Below the pieces are notes generated by a model. The model was not told where the DNA came from, searched no databases, and saw only the letters and a program-made list of their open reading frames with translations. From assembly GCF_029030725.1 (NCBI RefSeq), contig NZ_CP113162.1, forward strand, positions 1,920,501 through 1,984,500: DNA of 64,000 nucleotides, in the 5' to 3' direction. The DNA comes from [Pseudomonas] carboxydohydrogena. GTDB lineage: Bacteria > Pseudomonadota > Alphaproteobacteria > Rhizobiales > Xanthobacteraceae. The translations under genes and the position numbers were made by a program. Each line of letters starts with the position of its first letter. Position 1 is the first letter of the stretch. Shown here piece after piece: positions 18,901-26,783 of the stretch.

Positions 18901-19106
18901 TGGAACGGCGTCACGATGCGCCCGGCCATCTGGTCAGGCGGCAGGCCGGTATAGTTCCAGACCACGCCGATCACCGGAATTCCAATATCCGGGAAGATGT
19001 CGGTGGGCGTGCGCAGCGCCGCCAGCGGACCCGCGATCATCAGCAACAGGGCAAGAACCACGAACGTATATGGCCGCCGCAGAGCGATACTGACGAGCTT
19101 GTTCAT
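15915..19106 (-). CDS. RND efflux pump permease (second system)
   Basis: A 1063-residue RND transporter. The transmembrane-4 motif VGILVDDATVTIEN keeps both relay aspartates (Asp402, Asp403). In transmembrane 10 the segment MGVATANSVLVIAFARE has Ala where AcrB-type pumps have the relay lysine, so the proton path must differ or the family uses another residue. A Pro/His-rich cytoplasmic insert (about residues 496-515) joins the two halves. It is co-transcribed with the adaptor downstream. Substrate is unknown and no outer-membrane partner is nearby. Confidence 0.92.
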   Translation of the reverse strand: MNKLVSIALRRPYTFVVLALLLMIAGPLAALRTPTDIFPDIGIPVIGVVWNYTGLPPDQMAGRIVTPFQRALTTTVNDIEHISANSYTGIGIIKIFFQPNVDIRTANAQVTAIAQTMLKQLPAGATPPLILNYSASTVPILQLALSGDGLTEQNLADFATNQLRTPLVTVPGAAIPWPYGGKLRQIQIDLNATALQALGLSAQDVANALAAQNLITPVGTQKIGSFEYSIQLNNSPLRIDELGNLPIKTVNGAMVYVRDVAHVRDGNPPQTNIVHVDGNRSVLMMVLKAGSISTLDIIDGIKKKIVEIKDTLPETLKIGLVGDQSIFVRGAISGVAKEGILAAILTSIMILLFLGSWRSTVIIAISIPLSVMGAIICLSLIGETLNIMTLGGLALAVGILVDDATVTIENINYHLEQGKEVETSILDGAAQIVTPAFVSLLCICIVFVPMFFLEGVSRFLFVPMAEAVMFAMIWSFILSRTLVPTMAKYLLHPHPHDENGNPIPPAPSNNPLVRFQRGFERRFERFRDGYRALLEMALHHRGVFVAGFFGFVALSFLLVPFLGRNFFPSVDAGQILIHVRTQIGTRVEETANQLADIQSVIRQTIPPGELDTMTDNIGIPYSGINMTYNNTGVIGTQDGDIQIKLKEGHQPTDIYVKTLREQLPRAFPGVTFAFLPADIVSQILNFGSPAPIDLQIRGANIDANFKYANDLLRRIRRIPGVADARIQQSPNAPAFQVNVDRTRAQYVGVTERDVTNSLVVNLAGSSQVAPTYYLNPENGVSYSVVMQTPQYQIDSLNKLETLPINAVGATSLPILGGIADIKRSATSAVVTQYDIQPMVEIYAIPQDRDLGAVAADIHKVLDETAKDLPKGSSAVLLGQVQTMNSAFSGLLFGLIGAIVLIYLLIVVNFQSWSDPFVIVTALPAALAGIVWMLFVTGTTLSVPALTGAIMCMGVATANSVLVIAFAREELDRLGDPVEAALQAGFVRCRPVLMTALAMIIGMTPMALSLGEGGEQNAPLGRAVIGGLIFATVATLMLVPVVFSMVHHKRYAKPQASPEMSHAV

Positions 19107-19211
19107 GGGCTGCGCATTCCGACCGGCAATCTTGTGAAAGTCCCCGAAGGGAAGCGGCTCAAAGCCGCCCGTAATCTATACGGAATTCAGGGGGCGTGAG
19201 GCAACGCCACA

Positions 19212-19222
19212 ACTGTCACAGT
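19212..19222. promoter_or_regulatory. 11-bp palindrome in the divergent pump/SMR gap
   Basis: ACTGTCACAGT is a perfect interrupted palindrome in the 228-bp region between the second RND pump (minus) and the SMR gene (plus), about 106 bp upstream of the pump start. It could be an operator for either direction. No regulator gene is beside it. The rest of the gap shows no gene. Confidence 0.25.
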
Positions 19223-19334
19223 GTGGTGTTCCATGACGTCCATGTGGCTGTAAGAACGTCTCATTTACAAGTTCTCGCACCGCGCCGTACCGCTGCCGGC
19301 TTCTAGAATCAGCCCTGCCCCGGTACGATAGATC

Positions 19335-19664
19335 ATGACGTATCTGTATCTGATCATGGCCATCGTCTTTGAGGTCATTGGAACTGCCGCACTGCAAGCG
19401 TCCGAGCAGTTCACACGGCCAAAGCCGCTGATCCTGACCGCGCTCGGTTACATGGCGGCGTTCTATTTTCTGTCGCTGGTGCTGCGCACGATGCCGGTCG
19501 GCATCGCCTATGCGATCTGGTCGGGCCTCGGCGTGGTGCTGATCACCCTTGTCGGGCTGATCTGGTTCGGCCAGCGCCTCGATGCCGCGGCCATCGCCGG
19601 CCTTGCGCTGATCATCGCCGGGGTCGCCGTCATCAACCTGTTTTCCCGAACCGCCGTTCACTAG
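19335..19664 (+). CDS. Small multidrug resistance exporter, EmrE/Qac type
   Basis: A 109-residue protein with four membrane helices, the full SMR length. Residues central to EmrE are in place: Glu13 in the first helix, Tyr39, and the GIAYAIWSG motif with Tyr59 and Trp62. This pattern fits the drug and quaternary-ammonium exporters rather than the guanidinium (Gdx/SugE) branch, but the substrate is inferred. The upstream Shine-Dalgarno is weak. A 49-codon gene follows after 11 bp, so the two may be co-transcribed. Confidence 0.9.
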   Translation: MTYLYLIMAIVFEVIGTAALQASEQFTRPKPLILTALGYMAAFYFLSLVLRTMPVGIAYAIWSGLGVVLITLVGLIWFGQRLDAAAIAGLALIIAGVAVINLFSRTAVH

Positions 19665-19675
19665 GAAAGACAAAC

Positions 19676-19825
19676 ATGCCCAACCGCAATCTTCTCGTTC
19701 TCATCATCGCGGTGCTGATCGCCGGCATCGGCATCCTCGGCTACAACCTCTACGAGGCCAAGAAGGAGCCGAAGGGCCTGCAAATCAACGTCGGGCCGGA
19801 CGGCCTGAAGGTGCAAAACAAGTGA
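19676..19825 (+). CDS. Small single-pass membrane protein, unknown function
   Basis: A 49-residue frame (MPNRNLLVLIIAVLIAGIGI...) with one N-terminal membrane helix and a charged tail ending in LKVQNK. It is supported by AGGAAA upstream, by its tight spacing to the SMR gene and by a 4-bp overlap (GTGA) with the next gene. The composition suggests a membrane-anchored small protein. I do not recognise a family, and the function is unknown. Confidence 0.65.
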   Translation: MPNRNLLVLIIAVLIAGIGILGYNLYEAKKEPKGLQINVGPDGLKVQNK

Positions 19826-20079
19826 CGCGGGCGGGCATCGTCCGGGCCGGACTGGTTCTTGGCACGCTCGCTCTTGTTGCGGCCGCATCGCCCGCCTCCG
19901 CCGAGATCGTCTCGCGCGAGAGCGATATCACGAGTATCCGGCTCGGGCAGCGCATTTGGGTCGACGATGGCAGTTGCAAGGCCGGCGAGATCAAGCAGGT
20001 CACCGGCACCAAGCTGACGCCGCAGGGCGTCAGCACCGTCAAGCAATGCGTGTCACGGCGGGGCGCGCGGCCGAACTAG
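19822..20079 (+). CDS. Small secreted protein, unknown function
   Basis: An 85-residue protein starting with GTG at 19822 that overlaps the stop of the small membrane protein by 4 bp. A signal peptide with cleavage likely after ASA is followed by a mature part of about 58 residues with two Cys (about residues 52 and 76), probably a disulfide. The mature region reads ESDITSIRLGQRIWVDDGSC. Small proteins of this kind are common in Bradyrhizobium relatives, to my recollection, but I cannot name a function. Confidence 0.65.
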   Translation: MTRAGIVRAGLVLGTLALVAAASPASAEIVSRESDITSIRLGQRIWVDDGSCKAGEIKQVTGTKLTPQGVSTVKQCVSRRGARPN

Positions 20080-20137
20080 TGTGGTAGTTCAGAAGTTCGC
20101 TTCAGTGAGGCGAACTTCGAATTCGGGACACTAGGCC

Positions 20138-20668
20138 CTATTTCGAGAGGAAGTCGCCGCACTTCTGGATCGAATCCGCCGCGCCCCATGGCATGATCGG
20201 CACCGACGAGGTCGAGTTCTTCGGCGAGCCGTCGATCAGCTTGTCCGAGTACACCATGTAGACGAGCACGTTGCGATTGACGTCGCAGCCCCGCACGATC
20301 TGCATCTTCTTGAAGAACAGCGAGCGGCGCTGACGGAACATGTCCTCACCCTGCTCGAACTTCGCCTTGAACCGGATTGGCCCGATCTGACGGCAAGATA
20401 GCGAAATGTCTGAAACCTGTTCGGCAAGTCCGAGCCAGCCCTTGTAGCCACCCTTCTCCGGCACGGTGAAATGACAGGCGACGCCTTCGACGTCCGGATC
20501 GTCGATGCCGTATGTCGCGAGCTTGTCATCGGGGCTGAGCAACTTGAACACGGTCGAGCGGCGGAAGATCAGGTCGGGCTCATCGGCCGCCCGCGCGGGC
20601 GCAACGAGGGAAACAGACAGGACGGCGGCGCAGGCAAGACCGCGCCAGAAACAACTTGGCTGGAACAT
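20138..20668 (-). CDS. creA: CreA family periplasmic protein
   Basis: A 176-residue protein with an N-terminal signal peptide (cleavage after ARA). The mature part follows E. coli CreA closely: TVFKLLSPDDK, the DDPDVEGVACHF segment, GWLGLAEQVSD, and the C-terminal SDKLIDGSPKNSTSSVPIMP. Four Cys could form two disulfides. CreA function is not established. It stands alone, convergent with the small secreted protein. AGG lies six bases before the start. Confidence 0.88.
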   Translation of the reverse strand: MFQPSCFWRGLACAAVLSVSLVAPARAADEPDLIFRRSTVFKLLSPDDKLATYGIDDPDVEGVACHFTVPEKGGYKGWLGLAEQVSDISLSCRQIGPIRFKAKFEQGEDMFRQRRSLFFKKMQIVRGCDVNRNVLVYMVYSDKLIDGSPKNSTSSVPIMPWGAADSIQKCGDFLSK

Positions 20669-20889
20669 TTGGGCCTTTCAGGCTGGCGCAACCCACACGG
20701 GCACAGGCAGCCGGCTGAACCGCAAATAGGCAGCTTTTCGGGGAAAGGAACGCCTTTGTGACCAAAAATCCGGGGTTTATTAATCGGATATCAGCCCTCA
20801 ATGGATAGCGTTCCCCTGTCGATTCGGCGGTGAACCCGCCGGGCCGTTCGCGACACTGAGATTCAGGCACCAGGCAGCCAACAGCGGGA

Positions 20890-22230
20890 ATGGGCGTGAA
20901 TAAGCAATTACCTTTCATGAGCACCAGGCAGCAGACCTTGCGGACATCGAACTCCATGGCCGCGATCCGGCGGATCACCCTGATATCGGCGATGGCGCTG
21001 GTCGTCCTGCCCGCGGCCGCGCACGCGCAGTTCTTCTGGGACAATGATGGCTTCGATTCCGACCGGGGCATTCCGGCGCCGCAGCCTGAACGGCCGCGCG
21101 TCAAGCACGTCCGCAAGGCGCAGAAGCCCATCGTCATCAAGGAAACCACCAAGCCGAAAGGCCCGCTCCTGATCTCGATCTCGATCGAGGAACAAAGGCT
21201 CAAGATCTACGATTCAAACGGCCTGTACGCGGAAACGCCGATTTCCACCGGCATGCGCGGCCACTCCACCCCGATGGGTGTGTTCAGCGTGATCGGCAAG
21301 GAGAAGTTTCACCGCTCCAACATCTACAGCGGCGCGCCGATGCCGTACATGCAGCGCATCACATGGTCAGGGATCGCTATGCACGCCGGCGTGCTGCCGG
21401 GCTACCCCGCCTCGCACGGCTGCATACGCATGCCGATGAACTTCGCGACCCGCATGTATGGCTGGACGCGGATGGGCGCGCGCGTCGTGATCGCGCCCGG
21501 TGAATTGTCGCCGGTCGATTTCTCGCATCCGCTCCTGTTCACCCACAGGCCCGAGCCAAAGGTGACGGCCGCCACCGACAAGGGCGACACCATCGCCGCC
21601 CTGCCGGAGCTGAAGCCGATCCTCAATCTGGAAAGCGGCTTGCAGACCACCAACAGCATCGCCGCGCCGATCCGCACCGCGGATGCCAGCGGCACCGTTC
21701 CGCTCGCCGCCTCCGGGACGGCCGTCGAGCCCGCCAACGGCGATGCAGCCAAACCTGAACCCACTGCGCCGCAAACGCCTGCCACCGAGGTCAAGCCGGT
21801 CAAGCGCACCGGCCACATCGCCGCTTTCATCAGCCGGAAGGAAGGCAAGATCTTCGTGCGGCAAAACTTCGCGCCGCTGTTCGAGGCGCCCGTCACCATC
21901 ACCGATGGCGGCCCCCTCGGCACCCACGTTTTCACCATCCGCGCATCGAACGACGACCCCAGGACCTTCCAATGGTCGGTGGTGTCGCTGCCTCCCCGCC
22001 AGCCGCCCGCGTCTCAGGCGCGCAAACATCGGCGGGGCGAGATCGAACGCCCCACGGCCGAAGTGGCGCTGCCCTCGCCTTCGGCCGCGCTCGACCGCAT
22101 CACCATTCCCGAGGATGCGATGCAAAAAATCGCCGAAGCAGTCATGCCCGGCGACTCCCTGATCGTGTCCGACCTCGGCCTTGGCGGCGAAACCGGCCTC
22201 GGCACCGACTTCATCGTGCCGCTGCGCTGA
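20890..22230 (+). CDS. L,D-transpeptidase (YkuD domain) with C-terminal extension
   Basis: About 446 residues. An exported peptidoglycan cross-linking enzyme or lipoprotein-tethering homologue. A signal peptide (about residues 25-48) is followed by the YkuD catalytic domain (about 93-210) with the signature SHGCIRMP, His176 and Cys178. The rest, about 230 residues, is a Pro/Ala-rich linker and a second segment of unknown fold. ATGs at 20890, 20917 and 20956 and a GTG at 20896 are possible starts; GGGA favours the GTG or the first ATG. It is followed by a polysaccharide deacetylase on the same strand. Confidence 0.85.
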   Translation: MGVNKQLPFMSTRQQTLRTSNSMAAIRRITLISAMALVVLPAAAHAQFFWDNDGFDSDRGIPAPQPERPRVKHVRKAQKPIVIKETTKPKGPLLISISIEEQRLKIYDSNGLYAETPISTGMRGHSTPMGVFSVIGKEKFHRSNIYSGAPMPYMQRITWSGIAMHAGVLPGYPASHGCIRMPMNFATRMYGWTRMGARVVIAPGELSPVDFSHPLLFTHRPEPKVTAATDKGDTIAALPELKPILNLESGLQTTNSIAAPIRTADASGTVPLAASGTAVEPANGDAAKPEPTAPQTPATEVKPVKRTGHIAAFISRKEGKIFVRQNFAPLFEAPVTITDGGPLGTHVFTIRASNDDPRTFQWSVVSLPPRQPPASQARKHRRGEIERPTAEVALPSPSAALDRITIPEDAMQKIAEAVMPGDSLIVSDLGLGGETGLGTDFIVPLR

Positions 22231-22331
22231 CATCTGTGCGGAGTTCGTTCTCCGCCACGAATTCCCCTTGGCGGCCGCGCGGCGCCACAGGTAGGCTTCC
22301 CGCAGGGAAGCCATGCTGGGGGAGTTGTCCG

Positions 22332-23267
22332 ATGCGTATCACGACCGCCGTTATTCCTTTGGCTGCCGCCATATCGATGCTGGCGATCCAGACCGCCGCC
22401 GCGCAAAAGGCCGCGCCGTCCGCAAACCCTGCAACGCCAGCCGCGACGCCTGCGCCGCCACCGCCCGCCCCCGCGACATCCGCTTGCGCCAATCCGAACG
22501 CACTCGGCGTCTCCCGCGTCGTCGCCATCAACACCACGGGCGGCCCCGGTTTCGGCTTCGAACATTTCAAGCAACTCGACTTCCTGCGCGACAAGGAAGT
22601 GGTGCTGACCTTCGACGACGGCCCATGGCCCGTGAACACGCCCGCCGTCATCAAGGCGCTGGACGAGGAATGCACCAAGGCGATCTTCTTCCCCATCGGC
22701 AAGCACGCGACCTGGCATCCTGAAATCCTGAAATCGGTGGCCGCGCACGGCCACACCATCGGCTCGCACACCTGGTCGCACGCCAATCTCAACAACAAGA
22801 AACTGACCGACGATCAGCGCAAGGCCGAGATCGAGAAAGGCATCAGCGCGGTGAAATGGGCGCTGGGCTATTCACCCGCGCCGTTCATCCGTTTCCCGGC
22901 CCTTCAGCATCCGCCGTCGATGGTGACTTATATGGGCGAACGCAACATCGCGATGTGGTCGTGCGACGTCGACTCCTTCGACTTCAAGGCGCGCAACGCC
23001 AGGAAGATCGTCGAGACCGTGATGAACAAGCTCGACAAGACCGGCAAGGGCATCATCCTGATGCACGACTTCCAGAAGCACACCGGCGAGGCTCTGCCGG
23101 AACTGCTGAAACGGCTGAAGGCCGGCGGCTACAAGGTCGTGGAGGTCAAGGCCAAGACGAAACTGGAGTCGATTGCGCAATACGACGAGGAAGTCGTAAA
23201 AGGCCTGAAGCAGCCGGTCGTCAATTCGCGGCCGCTGTCGAGCGTGGTCGAAACCATTTCCCAATAG
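22332..23267 (+). CDS. Exported polysaccharide deacetylase (NodB-homology)
   Basis: A 311-residue carbohydrate esterase family 4 enzyme. A signal peptide (cleavage after AAA) and a Pro/Ala-rich linker precede the NodB domain, with motif 1 TFDDGPW (Asp95, Asp96), motif 2 SHTWSH with metal-binding His146 and His150, motif 3 IRFPAL and a late LMHDF motif. Deacetylation of peptidoglycan or a surface polysaccharide is the likely reaction. GGGGGAG eight bases upstream fixes the start at 22332; the frame is open far upstream inside the transpeptidase gene, but that stretch is a shadow. Confidence 0.9.
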   Translation: MRITTAVIPLAAAISMLAIQTAAAQKAAPSANPATPAATPAPPPPAPATSACANPNALGVSRVVAINTTGGPGFGFEHFKQLDFLRDKEVVLTFDDGPWPVNTPAVIKALDEECTKAIFFPIGKHATWHPEILKSVAAHGHTIGSHTWSHANLNNKKLTDDQRKAEIEKGISAVKWALGYSPAPFIRFPALQHPPSMVTYMGERNIAMWSCDVDSFDFKARNARKIVETVMNKLDKTGKGIILMHDFQKHTGEALPELLKRLKAGGYKVVEVKAKTKLESIAQYDEEVVKGLKQPVVNSRPLSSVVETISQ

Positions 23268-23277
23268 CAGGTCCGTC

Positions 23278-23823
23278 TTGCCGATCGAAGCCTACGTCAT
23301 CGTCTCCGCCAACGGCATGCTGGCGGATTCCACCGGAGTCATGCCGGATTCGCTGAAGTTCCCGGCGGATCAGACATTCTTCGAGAATGTCCTCGACGAG
23401 GCCGACCTGATCGTGCACGGCCGCCACTCGCATGAGGAACAGAAACGCTCGAACGAGCGGACCCGGCTCGTTCTGACCACGTCCATCCCCGCGCTCGCGC
23501 CCGATACCGCGCATCCGCATTCGACCTTGTGGAATCCCGCGGGCGCGACGTTCGAGGAAGCCTGCGAAGCCATCGGCATCTCGCCTTCCGCGAAGATCGC
23601 GATCATCGGCGGGCCGCACGTCTATGCGTTCTTTCTCGACCGCTACGATGCGTTCTGGCTGTCGCAGGCGCATGACGTCCACCTTGCGGACGGCCTCGGC
23701 GTCATGCCTGGCGTGCCGCAAAAGACGCCTCAGGACATTCTCGCCGCCGCGGGCCTGCATGCGGCGGAGACGCGCGTCCTCGACGCCGCCAGGCGCGTCG
23801 ATCTCACCGCATGGCGGCGCTGA
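23278..23823 (+). CDS. Dihydrofolate-reductase-like fold protein
   Basis: A 181-residue protein with a TTG start at 23278, ten bases after the deacetylase stop and preceded by GCAGG. The sequence has the layout of RibD/DHFR-like proteins: SANGMLAD near the N terminus, LIVHGRHSHEE, LVLTTS, and the nucleotide-binding KIAIIGGPHVY. No true folate enzyme role can be claimed from this. It is probably co-transcribed with the deacetylase and converges with doxX. Confidence 0.65.
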   Translation: MPIEAYVIVSANGMLADSTGVMPDSLKFPADQTFFENVLDEADLIVHGRHSHEEQKRSNERTRLVLTTSIPALAPDTAHPHSTLWNPAGATFEEACEAIGISPSAKIAIIGGPHVYAFFLDRYDAFWLSQAHDVHLADGLGVMPGVPQKTPQDILAAAGLHAAETRVLDAARRVDLTAWRR

Positions 23824-23827
23824 CGCC

Positions 23828-24283
23828 TCAGATATCCGTGTAGGACGATCCCGACGACGCGACGAGTTCGCGCGGACGGCCCGCGATCATCAACAGCGCG
23901 CCGATCAGCGCCAGATTCTTCAGCGCCTCGAACAAACTCGCCGTCCGCTCGGTGGCGGCCGCGTTCCAGAAATCGTTGAAATAGAAAACCGTGAGAACGA
24001 GAAACAGCGCAAGCACCACCGCGAAAACCCGTGCGCCCAGATTGGTCGCTATCGCCAGCGCGCCCAGAATTTCGATCGCTCCGCCGAGAATGGCGATGAC
24101 CTGCGCGATCGGCATTCCCGTGAAAGCCTCGATCTGCGACGTGTACTCCGTCAATTGCGCGGGCACCGCGAAGTGCGCGCTGATGGCTTGCGCGGCACTT
24201 TGAAGATCGAGAAATTTATTGATGCCCGACACCAGAAACAGGGCCGCGAACAGAATCCGTCCGATGACGTAAAGCGCCGACAT
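23828..24283 (-). CDS. DoxX family membrane protein
   Basis: A 151-residue protein with four predicted membrane helices and DoxX landmarks: RILFAALFLVSGINKFLD at the N terminus, the GAIEILGALAIATN helix and a final NLALIGALLMIAG helix. DoxX-type proteins have been tied to quinone-linked electron transfer and redox stress. The exact role here is unknown. It is convergent with the DHFR-like gene, ending 4 bp from it. Confidence 0.85.
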   Translation of the reverse strand: MSALYVIGRILFAALFLVSGINKFLDLQSAAQAISAHFAVPAQLTEYTSQIEAFTGMPIAQVIAILGGAIEILGALAIATNLGARVFAVVLALFLVLTVFYFNDFWNAAATERTASLFEALKNLALIGALLMIAGRPRELVASSGSSYTDI

Positions 24284-24344
24284 GACTTAACCCCATTGTC
24301 CGAATGAGACGGTTCAACAAACGAAGTCACAACGCCGTCATACA

Positions 24345-24365
24345 GGATGGCCCTTCAGGCCATCC
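24345..24365. terminator. Hairpin downstream of maeB
   Basis: A perfect 8-bp stem (GGATGGCC / GGCCATCC) with a 5-nt loop lies 70 bp beyond the maeB stop, in the 152-bp gap to doxX. There is no U-tract, so terminator activity is uncertain. Confidence 0.4.
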
Positions 24366-24435
24366 CCATCATGTCAGCCGGACCAGCATAGCGGATGCTC
24401 CCAAGAGCGCCACCCTGCCCGGCCTGCCGGTCAAG

Positions 24436-26736
24436 TCACAGCAGGTTCGGCTGCTTCATCCGTTCCTGCGCTTCCACAACGGCCACCGCCGTCATGTTGA
24501 GGATGCCGCGCGCGGTCACGGACGGCGTCAGGATGTGCGCGGGTTTCGCAGGCCCGATCAGGATCGGCCCGACCGGCAACGCGCCGGAGAGCACCTTGAT
24601 CATCTGGAAGGCGATGTTCGCCGCGTCCAGATTCGGCATGATCATGATGTTGGCCGAACCCTCGACGCGTGAATGCGGCAGCACCAGCTTGCGGGTGACT
24701 TCCGACAGCGCGCTGTCGCCCTGCATTTCGCCGTCCGCCTCGATCTCGGGATGAGACTGCGCCAGCAGTTCGGTGGCGCGGCGCATCTTGCGCGCCGACT
24801 CCGAGTCATGGCTGCCGAAATCGGAATGCGACAGGAAGGCGATGCGCGGCTTGATGCCGAAACGCTGCACATGCACCGCCGCGAGCGCGGCGATCTCCGC
24901 CAGTTCCTCCGCCGTGGGATTGGCGCGGATCTGCGTGTCGGCGATGAAGTACGAGCCCTTGTTGGTGATCAGCAGCGCCAGCGCCGAGTAGTCGGTCAGT
25001 TCGGGGCGGATGCCGATGATCTCGCGCACGCGGCGCAGGTGGCTGAGGTATCGGCCATCGACGCCGCACAGCATCGCATCCGCCTCGCCCCGTTGAACCG
25101 ACAGCGCCGCGATCACCGTCGAGTTGGTGCGCACCAGCGTGCGTGCCGCATCCGGCGTGATGCCGTGACGGCCGGCGATATCGACGTAGCTCTGAACGTA
25201 AGAGCGATAGCGCGGATCGTCTTCCGGATTGATGAGGTCGAAATCCTCGCCGGGCTTGATCGAGAAACCGGCGCGCTTGAGCCGCGTGGTCACGACATTC
25301 GGACGGCCGACCAGAATCGGACGCGCGATCTTTTCTTCCACCACGGCCTGCGTCGCGCGCAGCACGCGCTCGTCCTCGCCTTCGGCGTAGATCACGCGCA
25401 TCGGCTCCTTGCGGGCCTTGGCGAACAGCGGCTTCATGATGAAGCCGGAGCGGAACACGAAACGGTCGAGTTGCTCGACATAGGCATCGAAATCCGCGAT
25501 CGGCCGCGTCGCCACTCCGGAGTCCATCGCCGCCTTGGCGACGGCGGGGGCCACGCGCAGGATGATGCGGGGATCGAACGCGCCGGGGATCAGCGAGCCC
25601 GGCCCGAAGCCGGTCGACTCCGAGCCGTCGAAACCGCGCGTCACCACGTCGGACGGCGGATCGCGCGCCAGTTGCGCCAGCGCATCGACGGCCGCGCGCT
25701 TCATCTCCTCGTTGATTGCGGTGGCGCCGACATCGAGCGCGCCACGGAAGATGAAGGGGAAGCACAGGACGTTATTGACCTGATTGGGGAAGTCCGAGCG
25801 GCCGGTGCAGATCATCGCATCGGGGCGCGCCTCGCGCGCCACCTCCGGCATGATCTCCGGCGTCGGATTGGCCAGCGCCATGATCAGCGGGCCGTCCGCC
25901 ATCGTCTTGAGCATTTCCGGCGTCAGCACGTTCGGGCCGGACAGGCCGAGGAACACGTCCGCGCCGACGATGGATTCCTTGAGCGTGCGCTTGTCGGTCT
26001 TCTGCGCGTAGATGGACTTCCATTTGTCCATCAGCGTATTGCGGCCCTCGTAAACGAGGCCGTCGATGTCGTTGACCCAGATGTTCTGGCGCTTCGCGCC
26101 CATCGAGACGAGAAGGTTGAGACAGGCGAGTGCAGCAGCGCCCGCGCCCGCCGTCACGATCTTGATGTCCTCGAGCTTCTTGCCGTTCAGCACCAGCGCA
26201 TTGCGGATCGCGGCGCAGACGATGATCGCGGTGCCATGCTGATCGTCATGGAACACCGGGATTTTCATCTTGGCCTTGAGCTGCTCCTCGATCTCGAAGC
26301 ACTCGGGCGCCTTGATGTCCTCGAGGTTGATGCCGCCGAAGGTCGGCTCCAGCGCCGCCACCGTGTCCACCACATGCGACACCGTGTGCGCGTCGATCTC
26401 GATGTCGAACACGTCGATGCCGGCGAATTTCTTGAACAGGACCGCCTTGCCTTCCATCACCGGCTTGGACGCCAGCGGGCCGATATTGCCGAGGCCGAGA
26501 ACGGCGGTACCGTTGGTGACGACGGCGACGAGGTTGGATCGGATCGTCAGCGAGGCCGCCTGCGCGGGATCGGCGGCGATCACTTCGCAAGCCGCCGCGA
26601 CGCCGGGCGTATAGGCCAGCGCCAGGTCGCGCTGGTTGCCGAGCGGCTTGGTCGCCTGGATCTCGAACTTACCGGGACGCGGCAAGCGATGGTACGACAA
26701 CGCGGCGTTACGCAATTCGTCCGACGAATTACCCAT
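24436..26736 (-). CDS. maeB: NADP-dependent malic enzyme with phosphotransacetylase-like C-terminal domain
   Basis: A 766-residue protein. The first half (about 1-430) is a malic enzyme: malate plus NADP gives pyruvate, CO2 and NADPH. It includes [24 protein letters not shown] and FHDDQHGTA. The second half resembles phosphate acetyltransferase but is thought to be regulatory in MaeB proteins. The start at 26736 (MGNSSDE) fits family length; the frame continues upstream into aspS DNA as a shadow. No strong Shine-Dalgarno is visible. It sits 47 bp downstream of aspS on the same strand. Together with dctA it could feed C4 acids into pyruvate. Confidence 0.93.
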   Translation of the reverse strand: MGNSSDELRNAALSYHRLPRPGKFEIQATKPLGNQRDLALAYTPGVAAACEVIAADPAQAASLTIRSNLVAVVTNGTAVLGLGNIGPLASKPVMEGKAVLFKKFAGIDVFDIEIDAHTVSHVVDTVAALEPTFGGINLEDIKAPECFEIEEQLKAKMKIPVFHDDQHGTAIIVCAAIRNALVLNGKKLEDIKIVTAGAGAAALACLNLLVSMGAKRQNIWVNDIDGLVYEGRNTLMDKWKSIYAQKTDKRTLKESIVGADVFLGLSGPNVLTPEMLKTMADGPLIMALANPTPEIMPEVAREARPDAMICTGRSDFPNQVNNVLCFPFIFRGALDVGATAINEEMKRAAVDALAQLARDPPSDVVTRGFDGSESTGFGPGSLIPGAFDPRIILRVAPAVAKAAMDSGVATRPIADFDAYVEQLDRFVFRSGFIMKPLFAKARKEPMRVIYAEGEDERVLRATQAVVEEKIARPILVGRPNVVTTRLKRAGFSIKPGEDFDLINPEDDPRYRSYVQSYVDIAGRHGITPDAARTLVRTNSTVIAALSVQRGEADAMLCGVDGRYLSHLRRVREIIGIRPELTDYSALALLITNKGSYFIADTQIRANPTAEELAEIAALAAVHVQRFGIKPRIAFLSHSDFGSHDSESARKMRRATELLAQSHPEIEADGEMQGDSALSEVTRKLVLPHSRVEGSANIMIMPNLDAANIAFQMIKVLSGALPVGPILIGPAKPAHILTPSVTARGILNMTAVAVVEAQERMKQPNLL

Positions 26737-26783
26737 TTCTGAAGCCAATGCTTTCCGCCGATGTTCTCTCGGCGCTCCCTCGA

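Noticed and set aside
17487-19199. Long open frame (about 570 codons) opposite the second RND pump
   Set aside because: It is exactly antisense to a well-conserved gene, very rich in Arg/His/Asp, and has no recognisable domain; such frames are common shadows in GC-rich DNA.
19107-19334. Guanidine riboswitch upstream of the SMR gene
   Set aside because: No paired ACGR-loop hairpins are visible, and the protein looks like the EmrE branch rather than the guanidinium exporters.
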